Positions 1 to 9,703 of a DNA stretch of 64,000 nucleotides are shown in pieces. Under the pieces are notes generated by a model that saw only the letters and a list, made by a program, of their open reading frames with translations, did no database searches and was not told where the DNA came from. Source of the DNA: Pseudomonadota bacterium (GTDB lineage Bacteria > Pseudomonadota > Alphaproteobacteria > Rhodobacterales > Rhodobacteraceae). Made by a program: the position numbers and the translations under genes. Where the stretch lies: the NCBI GenBank assembly GCA_020161615.1, contig JAIUPD010000011.1, forward strand, positions 62,001 to 126,000. Direction: 5' to 3'. Every line of letters starts with the position of its first letter. The stretch's first letter is position 1.

Positions 1-709
1 CCGCCCCGCGACGCGATCTCCACAGCCCCGCCCAAGGGCCTTCGCCCATGAGCCGGCTGAGTCTCGCGCCGAGGCGCCACTCACCGACAGGACGAGGCCC
101 CACTTGGCGCCCGAAGCCGCGCGATGAGTGCTGCCCCTGCGCGCCCGGTACCGCCTCGCCTCGAGCCTCCTGCACCAGAAGCCGCCTTGCCGGGCTCTTG
201 CTCCCCGTGAGGAAACCGCGCAGGCCTAGGGCGTCATCGTGCCAAAATTACTCACCTCCGCCCCACCCGAGGGCGCCCTTCACCCTCGGCGGGGATACCT
301 CTCCCTTGCGGGGGGCCGGTCCCCGCACCCCTTGCCAGGAGGGTCGCGACCGCACGGCCCCTCCGTGGAAGGTCGATCGCTCAAAAGCGAGGCCTGCGTG
401 CCACCCGAGGCCGGGCGTCGAAGCTGGTCTCCGCAACACCAGCATCGAAACCTCTTGCCTGGTGGACCAGCCCATTGCCGAATGGAGCACGACAAGGCGC
501 CAGAAAAGCGGCGCCTTCTCGCTTCTCCGCCATCTTGGCGATCTTCACAAGAATGCCGGAGGCTCTGGCGCAGCGGACGGCCCGGACCGATCCCGGCCCG
601 CCTGGTCACGATAAAAGCCCGCGCCCGAACGCCCCGGCGCCAATCTCTCCGCGGCGGCGGGAGGCGCGCGGGGTGGGCGGGCGGGAGCGTGCCTCCCGCC
701 GCGACGCGC
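1..709. other. No convincing gene; unexplained 0.7 kb
   Basis: Open frames exist here on both strands, but their products are low-complexity, rich in Arg, Pro and Gly, lack recognisable domains and overlap one another. They look like GC-rich chance frames. In related genomes ligA often follows recN, but I see no ligase sequence here. The stretch may be a degraded gene or a spacer. I see no tRNA, terminator or repeat in it that I can support. Confidence 0.5.
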
Positions 710-1060
710 TTACAGCGTCATGATCCGGGCCAGGCCCGTGTCATAGGCGTAGCTGCAGCGCACTTCAACCGTCTGGCCGCCGCGCTGCACCCGCAGCATC
801 ACATCGCGCGAGGCGCCCTGTTCGCGGGTGCCGACCACGCCCTGCACATCGAACCCGGCCTCGCGCCCGGCGCTCATGCAGGCGCCCTCCGCCTGGCTGG
901 CCGAGGGTCCGGACACCACAGGCTCCGACGGCACCACCGGGGTGCCGCCATAGACCGGCCGTCCCCCGCCCTGCCCGAAGCGCATGTCCGGGATCTCCCC
1001 GCAGCCCGCGAGGGTCGTTGCCGCGGCCAGTGCCGCCGTGATCCAGATTGCCCGTGTCAT
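710..1060 (-). CDS. Small putative lipoprotein
   Basis: 116-residue protein beginning MTRAIWITAALAAATTLAGCGE. This is a lipoprotein signal peptide with a basic n-region, a hydrophobic stretch and an LAGC lipobox at about residues 16-19, so I infer a small membrane-anchored periplasmic lipoprotein. The mature part has no family I recognise; it has two further cysteines and a C-terminal half compatible with a small beta-rich domain. The in-frame upstream extension is basic and lies before the signal peptide, so I chose the ATG at 1060. It lies about 47 bp downstream of recN on the same strand and could be the last gene of that transcript. Confidence 0.7.
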   Translation of the reverse strand: MTRAIWITAALAAATTLAGCGEIPDMRFGQGGGRPVYGGTPVVPSEPVVSGPSASQAEGACMSAGREAGFDVQGVVGTREQGASRDVMLRVQRGGQTVEVRCSYAYDTGLARIMTL

Positions 1061-1107
1061 GCCCGGCCTCCGTCTGGGGAACGGGTTGGCCCCGCCCCGG
1101 TTGTCCG

Positions 1108-2751
1108 TCACGCGCCGATCAGGGCGCGGGCCGCGCCGCGCGCCGCCTCGGTAATGGTATCACCCGACAGCATGCGGGCAATCTCGTCCACCCGTTCCTC
1201 GGCGGAAAGTGGCGTCACATGGCTGAGAGTGGCGCCGCCCGCGACCCGCTTCTCGACCCGCCAGTGATGCGCGCCCAGGGCCGCCACCTGCGGCGAATGG
1301 GTGACGACCAGCACCTGCGCGCCCTCGGCCAGGGCCCGCAGCCGGCGACCGACGGCATCCGCCGTCGCCCCCCCGACCCCGCGGTCGATCTCGTCGAAGA
1401 TCATCGTCACGCCCGATTGCCCCCGGCTGAGGCAGACTTTCAGCGCCAGCAGAAAGCGCGAGAGTTCCCCGCCCGAGGCGATCTTGTTCAGCGCCCCAGC
1501 CGGCGCGCCCGGGTTGGTCGCCACCTCGAAGGTCACGGCATCCGCCCCCTCCGGCCCCGGTTCACTGGGCTCGATCACTGTCTGGAACACCGCGCGCTCC
1601 ATCTTCAGGGGCGCGAGCTCGGCCGCCATCGCCCGGTCGAGCGAGGCGGCCGCGGCTTTCCGCTCTGCCGTCAGCGCCGCGCAGGCGGCGTCGAAGGCCT
1701 TCTGCGCCGCGGCCTCGGCTTGGGCCAGCGCCGCCATGCCCCTGTCGCCCGAATCCAGCGCCTCCAGGCGCTCGCGCAGCCCCGCCGCATGGGCGCCCAG
1801 ATCGTCGGGCAGCACCGAATGCTTGCGCGCGAGACCCCGCAGGGCGAAAAGCCGCTCCTCGACCCGTTCCAGCTCCACCGGATCGGCCTGCATCTGGTCG
1901 AGGCAGGCCTCGATCTCGCCCGTGGCCTCGCCCAGTTCCGCCAGCGCCCGGCCGAGCGCGTCGATGGCCGCATCGAGCCGCCCTTCGACGCCCTCTGCCG
2001 CATCCTCCAGCCAGCGCAAAGCGTCGAGCGCCAGCCGTTCCGCCCCGTCCTCGCCCAGGGCCTGCCGGGCGCGGGCCACATCGCCCACCAGCCGCGTCGC
2101 CGCCTGCATCAGGCGGCGACGGGTATCGAGTTCCGCTTCCTCGCCGGGCTGCGGGTCCAGTTGATCCAGCTCCTTGACCGCGTGGCGCAGGTATTCCTCC
2201 TCGGCGCGCAATCCCTGCAGCCGGGCGGCGGCGGCCTCGCGCGCCTTGCGCGCCTCGGCCAGCGCCCGCCAGGCGGCCCGCACCGCCCCGGTATCGGCCC
2301 CGGCATAGGCGTCGAGCAATTGCCGGTGCCCGCGCGGGTTCAGCAGCCCGCGATCGTCATGCTGACCGTGCAGCTCCACAAGGGTATCCGACAGCGCCCT
2401 GAGCACCTCGCCCGAGGCGCGGCGGTCGTTGATCCAGGCGGTCTTGCGCCCCTCGGCGGTGTTGACGCGGCGCAGGACCAGCTCGTCTTCCAGCGGAATC
2501 CCGGCTTCGTCCAGCACGGCACGGCCGGGATGGCCCGGCGCGAGGTCGAAAACCGCCTCCACCTCGCCCTGCTGGGCGCCTTGCCGCACCAGATCGGCCC
2601 GGCCGCGCCAGCCCAGCACGAACCCCAGACTGTCCAGCAGGATCGATTTGCCCGCACCGGTCTCGCCGGTCAGAACATTGAGGCCGGGATGGAAATCCAG
2701 CTCAAGCCGCTCGATCAGCAGCATGTCCCGAATCGAGAGCGCCCGTAGCAT
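1108..2751 (-). CDS. recN: DNA repair protein RecN
   Basis: 547 residues, the normal RecN length. RecN is a cytoplasmic SMC-like ATPase that acts in recombinational repair of double-strand breaks. The N-terminus has the RecN start (LRALSIRDMLLIERLEL) followed by a Walker A site GETGAGKS near residue 30. A long charged helical middle is consistent with the coiled coil. The C-terminal part has the signature and Walker B region (ASGGELSRFLLALK, then MIFDEIDRGVGG). It lies directly downstream of bamD on the same strand with a 21 bp gap; recN after bamD is the usual order in this group. Confidence 0.96.
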   Translation of the reverse strand: MLRALSIRDMLLIERLELDFHPGLNVLTGETGAGKSILLDSLGFVLGWRGRADLVRQGAQQGEVEAVFDLAPGHPGRAVLDEAGIPLEDELVLRRVNTAEGRKTAWINDRRASGEVLRALSDTLVELHGQHDDRGLLNPRGHRQLLDAYAGADTGAVRAAWRALAEARKAREAAAARLQGLRAEEEYLRHAVKELDQLDPQPGEEAELDTRRRLMQAATRLVGDVARARQALGEDGAERLALDALRWLEDAAEGVEGRLDAAIDALGRALAELGEATGEIEACLDQMQADPVELERVEERLFALRGLARKHSVLPDDLGAHAAGLRERLEALDSGDRGMAALAQAEAAAQKAFDAACAALTAERKAAAASLDRAMAAELAPLKMERAVFQTVIEPSEPGPEGADAVTFEVATNPGAPAGALNKIASGGELSRFLLALKVCLSRGQSGVTMIFDEIDRGVGGATADAVGRRLRALAEGAQVLVVTHSPQVAALGAHHWRVEKRVAGGATLSHVTPLSAEERVDEIARMLSGDTITEAARGAARALIGA

Positions 2752-2772
2752 TCCCGCGCGCGCCCCCCGGGG

Positions 2773-3633
2773 TCAGAGCCATTCGCCGCGGATGGTCCGG
2801 CGGTAAACGTCGTTAAGCCAGCTGCTGCCCTGCGCCTGATCGCTCAGCCCCGCCGCGGTCAGCAGACGGAAACTGTCCTCGTAGAAGGGCGACGAGCGGA
2901 AGTTGTGGCCCAGGATCGCGCCCGCCGTCTGCGCCTCGTCCCGCAGGCCGAGGGCCAGATAACTTTCCACCAGCCGGTGCAGCGCCTCGGGCGTCTGGGT
3001 GGTGGTTTGGTATTGCTCGACCACGGCGCGGAAGCGGTTGATCCCCGCCTGATAATTGCCGCGCGCCAGATAGAAGCGGCCGATCTCCATCTCCTTCGCC
3101 GCCAGACGGTCGAAGGCCAGATCGAATTTCAGCACCGCCGAGCGGGCGTATTCGGTGTTCGGGTATTGCTCGATCACGTAGCGCAGATGGTTCAGCGCCT
3201 GGAAGGTCAGCCCCTGGTCGCGGCCCACATCCTCGATCTGATCGTAATAGGTCAACGCCACGATATAGGCGGCCCAGGCGGCATCCGGGTCCCCCGGGTA
3301 TTGATCCAGGAAGCGCTGCGCCGTGGCGCGGGCCTCGTCATACTGGCCGTCGCGGTGCAGCGCATAGGCCTGCATCACCACCGAACGCCGGGCCCAGTCG
3401 GTATAGGGATAAAGCCGCTCGACCTCGCGGAAATAGCGCATCGCCGGTTCGATCCGGCGGTTGCTCTCCAGCACGTATTCGCCGCGCGTGAAGATTTCCT
3501 CGGCCGAATAGCCGTCCAGCGGCTCGTCGGTGCCGACCTCGTTCCCGCAGGCGGCCAGCGCCAGCACCAGAACGCCGCTCAGCGCCAGCGACGACAGCCT
3601 GCGCCGGGCGGATTTGCCAAGGGTGCCGACCAT
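2773..3633 (-). CDS. bamD: Outer membrane assembly lipoprotein BamD
   Basis: 286-residue lipoprotein of the BAM complex, which inserts beta-barrel proteins into the outer membrane. The signal peptide ends in the lipobox LAAC, followed by CGNEVGTDEPLDGYSAEEIF. The rest is built of TPR-like repeats typical of BamD (YFREVERLYPYTDWARRS and QRFLDQYPGDPDAAWA). I chose the ATG at 3633 because a GAGGA ribosome site lies 6-7 nt upstream; an ATG at 3645 would add MRIG. It sits between lpxC and recN, its usual place in this order. Confidence 0.93.
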   Translation of the reverse strand: MVGTLGKSARRRLSSLALSGVLVLALAACGNEVGTDEPLDGYSAEEIFTRGEYVLESNRRIEPAMRYFREVERLYPYTDWARRSVVMQAYALHRDGQYDEARATAQRFLDQYPGDPDAAWAAYIVALTYYDQIEDVGRDQGLTFQALNHLRYVIEQYPNTEYARSAVLKFDLAFDRLAAKEMEIGRFYLARGNYQAGINRFRAVVEQYQTTTQTPEALHRLVESYLALGLRDEAQTAGAILGHNFRSSPFYEDSFRLLTAAGLSDQAQGSSWLNDVYRRTIRGEWL

Positions 3634-3823
3634 GCCGATCCTCATTCTTGTCTTACCGAAGGGCGCCGCAGCCAACCTCCCGGGCGAATCCCGGGCTCGC
3701 CGGGGGCGCGTCCCGGCGTGTCCTAGCACGTTTGCCGGGCGCACGCAAAACGCCATTCAGCAGAAAAACATCCCCGTGTTCAGCAGGCTGGCCAAGACGC
3801 CGAAAGCCGCTCACGGCGGCGGC

Positions 3824-4765
3824 TCAGGCGGCGGTGGCGGCAACCGTGGCCAGCAGATCCTCGGCGCAGACCCCGGCGCCGGGCATCCGGTGGGCCTGAT
3901 CGCCCTCGACCGTGACATGCTCCCAGGCGCTGGCATCGTCCAGCAGCGCCCGCACCAGACGGCCGGTCAGCGTATGGCCGGCGCGATGGCCGATGTAGCG
4001 GCCCAGAATGGGCGCCCCGGCCACGGCGAGGTCGCCCATCGCGTCCAGCATCTTGTGGCGCACCGGCTCGTCGATGCGGCGCAGGCCGCCGGGGCTGAGG
4101 ATATCGGCCCCCTGCACCACCACCGCATTCTCGTAGGTGCCCCCCAGCGCCAGACCGTTGGCACGCATGAAATCCACATCCGCCTGACGGCAGAAGGTGC
4201 GGCAATCGCTGAGTTCGCGCACGAAGGTTCCGTTGGCCAGTTCCAGCTCGCAGGTCTGGTGGCCGATGGCGGCATCGGGGAAATCGATCTCGAAGGCGAT
4301 GGACAGCGCCGCGGCCGGTTCCAGCCGGGCCCAGGCGTCGCCCATGCGGACCTCGACGGGCTTGAGCACGCGGATCGCGCGCAGCGAGGCCGCCTGCACC
4401 CGGGTGCCGGCGGCGACGAAGGCCGCAACGAAGGGCCGGGCCGAACCGTCGAGGATCGGCACTTCCGGCCCGTCCAGCGTGACCCGGGCGTTGTGAATGC
4501 CGCACCCGGCCAGCGCCGCCATCAGATGTTCGATGGTTGCCACGGAAACGCCATGCTCATTGCCGATCTTGGTGCAGAGATTCGCCTCGATCAAGGCCGA
4601 GGGCGTGACGGCGATGCGGCGATGCGCCACCGGCAGGTCGAGGTCGAGACGCTCGAACACAATCCCCTGCCCCGCCGGCGCGGGACGAACGTGCATGACC
4701 ACCGCCTGCCCCGAATGAAGCGCGGTGCCGTCGAAACGCACGGAAGATTTCAAGGTTGTCTGCAC
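3824..4765 (-). CDS. lpxC: UDP-3-O-acyl-N-acetylglucosamine deacetylase
   Basis: Zinc deacetylase for the committed step of lipid A synthesis. I chose the GTG at 4765, which gives 313 residues beginning VQTTLKSSVRFDGT; a GAGGG ribosome site lies 7 nt upstream. With this start the zinc ligands fall at about His80, His237 and Asp241 (EHLMAALAG and HKMLDAMGDL), almost exactly as in the E. coli enzyme. A frame extending to 4912 adds 49 residues with no family similarity. It lies downstream of ftsZ, separated by a strong terminator, so it is probably transcribed from its own promoter in the 230 bp gap. Confidence 0.95.
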   Translation of the reverse strand: MQTTLKSSVRFDGTALHSGQAVVMHVRPAPAGQGIVFERLDLDLPVAHRRIAVTPSALIEANLCTKIGNEHGVSVATIEHLMAALAGCGIHNARVTLDGPEVPILDGSARPFVAAFVAAGTRVQAASLRAIRVLKPVEVRMGDAWARLEPAAALSIAFEIDFPDAAIGHQTCELELANGTFVRELSDCRTFCRQADVDFMRANGLALGGTYENAVVVQGADILSPGGLRRIDEPVRHKMLDAMGDLAVAGAPILGRYIGHRAGHTLTGRLVRALLDDASAWEHVTVEGDQAHRMPGAGVCAEDLLATVAATAA

Positions 4766-4919
4766 GAGTTGACCCTCGGCCTGAATTGCTGCTCGTCTCA
4801 CAGTTTCTTTATGAATCCGTGCGTTAATGCTCAAGTCACGCTTTGTAACACGATGTAACACTGTCCTCACGCATGCGCGAGTTTCCGCGCACGTCAACAA
4901 GTGCTGACGCAAGCCCTTG

Positions 4920-4954
4920 AAATAAAAACGAAAAGAACCGGCTTTCGCCGGTTC
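4920..4954 (-). terminator. Rho-independent terminator after ftsZ
   Basis: On the minus strand a perfect 8 bp stem GAACCGGC/GCCGGTTC with a GAAA loop (4935-4954) is followed by a T-rich run (4920-4934). It lies 42 bp past the ftsZ stop codon and upstream of lpxC, so it should end most ftsA/ftsZ transcripts. Confidence 0.85.
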
Positions 4955-4996
4955 TCCACAGGCCCCTCGGGGCAGGATTTGATCGCGCTTTTCAGC

Positions 4997-6769
4997 TCAG
5001 TTCGCCTGACGACGCAGGAAGGCCGGGATTTCGAACTGGTCGGCCGCGCGGTGCTGGTGGTCGTCCTCGTAGGCCTGGACCTGCGGCTGCGGGCGGGCGT
5101 GACGGGCGGGCTGCTCGGCCGCGGCCGAGGCAGCGGGGGCGGCGTGACCGGCCATGCGGTGGATCAGGCTGCCGATACCCAGACCACGGCGCGCTTCGGG
5201 CTGCGACGCGGGGGCCGGGGCCACCGGCTGCGGCTGGTGCTGCGCAACCGGACGGCGCACGGGCGCCTCGGGCTGCTTCTCGACCGCGGCGCGCAGGCGG
5301 GCCAGGGTCTCAGGGCTCGGCTGACCGGGGTTACGGCCCGGGCGCGGGGCGGTGAAGGCCGCTTCCGGCTGGTGCTGCGGCTGATACTGCTGCGGCTGCG
5401 GCTGGTATTGCTGCGGCTGCGGCGCGCGGACGGGCTCGGCCATCGCAGGGCGACGGACCTGCGGTTGCGGGGCCGGAGCCTCGTTGCGCAGCACGTCCTC
5501 CAGGAAGAAGTCCTCCTGCACCGGCTCGGCTGCGGGGGCCTCGTGATAGGCGGCATGAGCCGGGGCCTCGTAACGGGGCTCGGCGTGACGCTCCATCTGC
5601 CGCTCGGCGTGACGCTCCACGGCCCGCGATTCGAACATCGGCGGGGTGTAGGCAGCTTCCTCGAAGGCGGGTTCCTCATAGGCCGGCACCTCGAACCGCG
5701 CCTCTTCGGCAACGGGGGCGGGCGCGGGCTCTTCGACCACGGCGGGGGCCTCGGTGACCAGCGGCTCGGCCATGCGGCGGCGCGGCACCTCGGCGGTGAC
5801 CGGCTGGGCCTCGATGCCGGTGGCGACGACCGAGACGCGGATCGCGCCTTCCATCTCGGGGTCCAGGGTCGAGCCGACGATGATATTGGCTTCCGGGTCA
5901 ACCTTGTTGCGGATGAGGTTCGCGGCCTCGTCCAGTTCGAACAGCGTGAGGTCGTTGCCGCCGGTGATGTTGATCAGCACGCCCTTGGCGCCGTTGAGGC
6001 TGATCTCGTCGAGCAGCGGGTTGGCGATCGCCTTCTCGGCCGCCTGACGCGCCCGGTCCTCGCCGGTGGCCTCGCCCGTGCCCATCATGGCCTTGCCCAT
6101 CTCGTCCATCACCGCGCGGACGTCGGCGAAGTCAAGGTTGATCATGCCCGGACGGACCATCAGGTCGGTCACGCCCTTGACGCCCTGATAGAGCACGTCA
6201 TCGGCCAGCGCGAAGGCCTCGGTGAAGGTGGTGCGCTCATTGGCCAGACGGAACAGGTTCTGGTTGGGGATGATGATGAGGGTATCGACGACCTTCTGCA
6301 GTTCCTCGACACCAGCCTCGGCCTGCCGCATCCGCTTGCCGCCTTCGAAGGCGAAGGGCTTGGTCACCACGCCGACGGTCAGGATCCCCATCTCGCGCGC
6401 GGCCTGGGCGATGATCGGCGCCGCACCGGTGCCCGTGCCGCCGCCCATGCCCGCGGTGATGAAGCACATATGCGCGCCGGACAGGTGATCCATGATCTCT
6501 TCCAGCGTCTCGGCCGCGGCATTGGCGCCGACCTCGGGACGGGCGCCCGCCCCCAGACCTTCGGTCGCCTGCACGCCCAGCTGGATCCGGGTCGGGGCCT
6601 TGGACTGCTGAAGCGCCTGCGCATCGGTGTTCGCGACGACGAAATCGACCCCTTCGAGGTTCTGGTCGATCATGTTGTTGACGGCATTGCCGCCCGCGCC
6701 GCCCACACCGAAAACGGTGATGCGCGGAGTCAAGTCCTTGGTCTCGGTTGCGAGAAAAGTCAGAGTCAT
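4997..6769 (-). CDS. ftsZ: Cell division protein FtsZ
   Basis: Tubulin-like GTPase that forms the division ring. The N-terminal 320 residues are highly conserved: [12 protein letters not shown] at 21-32 and the tubulin signature [10 protein letters not shown] at 109-118. A very long, Pro/Gln/Glu-rich linker follows (about residues 330-570), giving 590 residues in all; long linkers are usual in Rhodobacterales. The C-terminal peptide [12 protein letters not shown] is the conserved tail that binds FtsA and other partners. The 292 bp gap to ftsA contains a stem-loop, so ftsZ probably has its own promoter. Confidence 0.98.
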   Translation of the reverse strand: MTLTFLATETKDLTPRITVFGVGGAGGNAVNNMIDQNLEGVDFVVANTDAQALQQSKAPTRIQLGVQATEGLGAGARPEVGANAAAETLEEIMDHLSGAHMCFITAGMGGGTGTGAAPIIAQAAREMGILTVGVVTKPFAFEGGKRMRQAEAGVEELQKVVDTLIIIPNQNLFRLANERTTFTEAFALADDVLYQGVKGVTDLMVRPGMINLDFADVRAVMDEMGKAMMGTGEATGEDRARQAAEKAIANPLLDEISLNGAKGVLINITGGNDLTLFELDEAANLIRNKVDPEANIIVGSTLDPEMEGAIRVSVVATGIEAQPVTAEVPRRRMAEPLVTEAPAVVEEPAPAPVAEEARFEVPAYEEPAFEEAAYTPPMFESRAVERHAERQMERHAEPRYEAPAHAAYHEAPAAEPVQEDFFLEDVLRNEAPAPQPQVRRPAMAEPVRAPQPQQYQPQPQQYQPQHQPEAAFTAPRPGRNPGQPSPETLARLRAAVEKQPEAPVRRPVAQHQPQPVAPAPASQPEARRGLGIGSLIHRMAGHAAPAASAAAEQPARHARPQPQVQAYEDDHQHRAADQFEIPAFLRRQAN

Positions 6770-6960
6770 GCCTGTCCGCCTTATTGGGAGCCGGGTATTC
6801 CCGGTCTCAGTTGCTCGTTCGTGATCTGGTCATTTCGGTGATTTGCCAGATTTGAAGCGATCTTAGCGCGACCCTGAATCGGCGTCATCAAAAAAACGAA
6901 CCAAAACAGCGCAATGGCTTAGTTTCCCGCGGAAATTTGCCTTCCGGGGCCACAAAGGCG

Positions 6961-7001
6961 AAACCCCTGAACGGCGTTTTTTCATGCCGCATCAGGGGTT
7001 T
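6961..7001. repeat. Stem-loop in the ftsA-ftsZ gap
   Basis: Perfect 10 bp inverted repeat AAACCCCTGA/TCAGGGGTTT around a 21 nt loop that itself can pair CGGC with GCCG. It lies 60 bp after the ftsA stop. There is no clear T-run on the minus strand, so it could be a weak terminator, an RNA-processing site or a 3' stabiliser. Confidence 0.6.
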
Positions 7002-7061
7002 TCAGGAGGATGTTGAGATTAGGTTGCCGTCAAATGTCAGACATCATGCGGCCCGCGGTAC

Positions 7062-8396
7062 TCACCAATTGTCGCGGAACCACTTCATCGCGCGCTTGAG
7101 CGGCCGGGCGGCGAACATCTGGGCGGGAATGTCGAAATCCCACCATTCGTCCTGCGGATGGGCGGCATATTGGCACAGGCCCACGATGGCCGAATAACCC
7201 GGCGCTGTCGCCGCCTGCGGCAAGCCCGGCACGCGGATCGGCCGGCCCAGCCGCACCTGCGTTCCCAGCACCCGCGCCGCCATCTCCAGCAGCCCCGGCA
7301 CCTGGCTGCCGCCGCCGGTCAGCACCACCTGCTGGCTGGGCAGATGGTCGAACCCGGCGATGTCGAGCCGCGCCCGCAGCTCCTCCAGGATCTCGCCCAT
7401 CCGGGGGCGCATGATGCCGATGAGTTCCGTGCGGGTGATCGTCCGCCGGTCCTTGTCCCAATCGCCGGAATTGCCGCCGATCTCGATTCGCTGCCGGTCG
7501 TCCTGACCGGTGGCGAAGAGGCCGCCATGCAGGGTCTTGATCCGCTCGGCCGTCGAATAGGGGATGGTCAGCACCTTGGCGATATCGCCTGTGATGTGAT
7601 CGCCGCCCAGCTTGACCGTATCGGCATAGATCATGTGGCCCTTGATGAAGATCGACAGCGAGGTCGTGCCGCCGCCCATGTCGATGGCCGCCGCCCCCAG
7701 CTCCTGTTCGTCCTCGACCAGCGCCGCCCGGCCCGAGACATAGGGCGCCGCCGCCAGCCCGGCGACCTCGACGTCGCAGCGCTTGAGGCAATGGACCAGG
7801 TTCTGCACCACATCGGTACCCACGCTGAGCAGATGCATGTCGCAGCCGAGGTTGCGCCCGGCCTGCCCCCGCGGATCCGACAGGCCCGAACGGTGGTCCA
7901 GCACGAAATTCACCGGCTGCGCGTGCAGCACCTCGCGCCCGTGGCCGATGTCGGGCGTGTCGCAGGCATCCAGCACCCGGGCGATATCATTCTCGCTGAC
8001 GCGATCGCCCTCGATCTCGACATTGCCCTCCAGGCCATAGCTGCGGATATCCCCGCCCGAGAAGGTCAGGATCGCGTGATCGACCCGCGTCTGCGCCATC
8101 TTCTGCGCGTTCTGAAGCGCCGTTCGCACCGCCCGCTCGGTCTCGCGCATTGCCGCGATCTCGCCGAAACGGATGCCGCGCGAACAGGTGGTACCCGCGC
8201 CGATCACCCGGAAGGCCGCCTGCCCCGCCATGTTGCCCACGCCGAATCCTTCCTGCGGTCCGTCCGAGGCTCCGAATTTCAGGATCAGGCAGGCCACCTT
8301 GTGGGTGCCGATGTCCATCACCGCGATCACCCCCCGCTGCATCGCCTGACGGCGAAGGTTGCGCATCGCGCGCTGCGATTCGTAGAGGTCGGTCAT
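7062..8396 (-). CDS. ftsA: Cell division protein FtsA
   Basis: 444-residue actin-fold protein that tethers FtsZ to the membrane and recruits the later divisome. The start [14 protein letters not shown] is at 8396; the same frame is open further upstream but only as the antisense-like shadow of ftsQ. Visible motifs are VMDIGTHKVACLILKFG (phosphate 1) and IDMGGGTTSLSIF (phosphate 2). The C-terminus ends in the amphipathic membrane-targeting helix RPLKRAMKWFRDNW. Its start overlaps the ftsQ stop by 4 bp (ATGA), implying translational coupling. Confidence 0.97.
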   Translation of the reverse strand: MTDLYESQRAMRNLRRQAMQRGVIAVMDIGTHKVACLILKFGASDGPQEGFGVGNMAGQAAFRVIGAGTTCSRGIRFGEIAAMRETERAVRTALQNAQKMAQTRVDHAILTFSGGDIRSYGLEGNVEIEGDRVSENDIARVLDACDTPDIGHGREVLHAQPVNFVLDHRSGLSDPRGQAGRNLGCDMHLLSVGTDVVQNLVHCLKRCDVEVAGLAAAPYVSGRAALVEDEQELGAAAIDMGGGTTSLSIFIKGHMIYADTVKLGGDHITGDIAKVLTIPYSTAERIKTLHGGLFATGQDDRQRIEIGGNSGDWDKDRRTITRTELIGIMRPRMGEILEELRARLDIAGFDHLPSQQVVLTGGGSQVPGLLEMAARVLGTQVRLGRPIRVPGLPQAATAPGYSAIVGLCQYAAHPQDEWWDFDIPAQMFAARPLKRAMKWFRDNW

Positions 8397-9703
8397 CGGC
8401 GGGGGGCTCCTCTGGTTTCGGTTCGGTTGCGGGTCAGTTCGGTCATCGCCTCGGCGGTCAGGCGCAGGGTCGGGCGCACCGCCTGGCGCATGTCGACAAT
8501 GGTCACGTCGCGTGACAGCAATTGCTGCGCGCCCTCGGACATGGCGACGACACGCTCCAGCGCCTCCAGCGCGCCGGTCTCGGGCAGGAGGATCCGCTGG
8601 TTGCGGTCCAGGACCACATCCCAGCGGCGTTCGCCCACGCGCACGAGGCCCCGGATGCGCCCCTGGATCGGCGCCGCCGCGGTCCAGAGCGCCTGCGCCT
8701 CGGCGATCGCCTCGGGCGCACCGGCCCCGGCGATCAGCGGCAGATCGGCGCGGGCGGCACGGGTGGCCAGACGGGCGACGCGATGTCCCTCGCCATCGAC
8801 CAGATCCAGCACGTCGCCATTGCGCCAGATCATCGCCGGGACGCGCTCGGCGATGCGCACCTCCAGCACCCCGCCCGAACGGATCTGCAGCCAGGCGCGC
8901 TCCACCGCGTCGAGCGATTCCGCCCGGGCGCGCAGGTCGGTCAGGTCCAGATCCCAGGACGACAGCGGAAAGCTGAGGCCCATGAGCTGTTCGACCCCCA
9001 GCGCCACTTCGGGCGAGCGGGCTTCGACCTCGATGCCGGTCACGGTGAACATCGGCTGGTTCTGCACCCAATCGACCGCCGCCGCGACCTGACCGGTCAC
9101 CATCTCGCGGTTCTCGGGCTTGGACAGCCAGCCCCCGGCAAAGGCCGCCACCATCAGCAACGGCAGGCCCAGGCGCAGGAAATTGCGCACGAAGGGTGTC
9201 AGCCACAGCCGGTTCAGCCGATAGGCAAGGCGGCTGGGCGAGGGATCGAAGCCCGGCGACGGCGCAGGACCCGCGGGCACCGGATCGGCCCGGCCGGCCT
9301 GAGCCGCGCCCAGGGCCGCGGCGGTCGCGCCCGGCATCGGTGCATGCAGCGCTTGGCCCGGCGCGGCGTCGTAGCCCGGACTTGCCTGAAAGCCGAAGCT
9401 ACCGCGGATCGGCGGCTCGGGCAGGCTCAGCGCATCGTATTCCTCGAACACCGCGGGCGCCGGACTCTCGACGGCGCGCACCGGCCGGGGCGCAGCACGC
9501 TCGCCGTCGGCGCCGGGCGGCCAGAAGGGGCCGGGCGGATCGCTCGGCCATTGCGCATTGCCCGGCAATTGGCCGCCGCGCACGGGCCGCCCCGCGCGGA
9601 CGGCGGGCGCCGTCACCTCCTGCGGGTCGGGCCAGAGCCAGGCCCCGCCCTGTGGCTGGGCGCGCGCCGAATTCATCGGATCGCGGCTCTTCAGCGCTGA
9701 CAC
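8393..9703 (-). CDS. ftsQ: Cell division protein FtsQ
   Basis: Bitopic divisome protein of about 436 residues. A long Pro/Ala-rich cytoplasmic region (about 170 residues) precedes one membrane segment ([17 protein letters not shown], about 180-195). A POTRA domain ([13 protein letters not shown] onward) and the FtsQ beta domain follow in the periplasm. I chose the GTG at 9703 because GGAGG lies 7 nt upstream; an ATG at 9676 is the alternative. The start lies inside the end of ddl by 13 bp and the stop overlaps ftsA by 4 bp, so ddl-ftsQ-ftsA is a tightly coupled unit. Confidence 0.92.
   Translation of the reverse strand: MSALKSRDPMNSARAQPQGGAWLWPDPQEVTAPAVRAGRPVRGGQLPGNAQWPSDPPGPFWPPGADGERAAPRPVRAVESPAPAVFEEYDALSLPEPPIRGSFGFQASPGYDAAPGQALHAPMPGATAAALGAAQAGRADPVPAGPAPSPGFDPSPSRLAYRLNRLWLTPFVRNFLRLGLPLLMVAAFAGGWLSKPENREMVTGQVAAAVDWVQNQPMFTVTGIEVEARSPEVALGVEQLMGLSFPLSSWDLDLTDLRARAESLDAVERAWLQIRSGGVLEVRIAERVPAMIWRNGDVLDLVDGEGHRVARLATRAARADLPLIAGAGAPEAIAEAQALWTAAAPIQGRIRGLVRVGERRWDVVLDRNQRILLPETGALEALERVVAMSEGAQQLLSRDVTIVDMRQAVRPTLRLTAEAMTELTRNRTETRGAPRR

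Noticed and set aside
239-1267. 342-codon frame near the window start
   Set aside because: Low-complexity translation without motifs, overlapping the antisense of the lipoprotein and recN genes.
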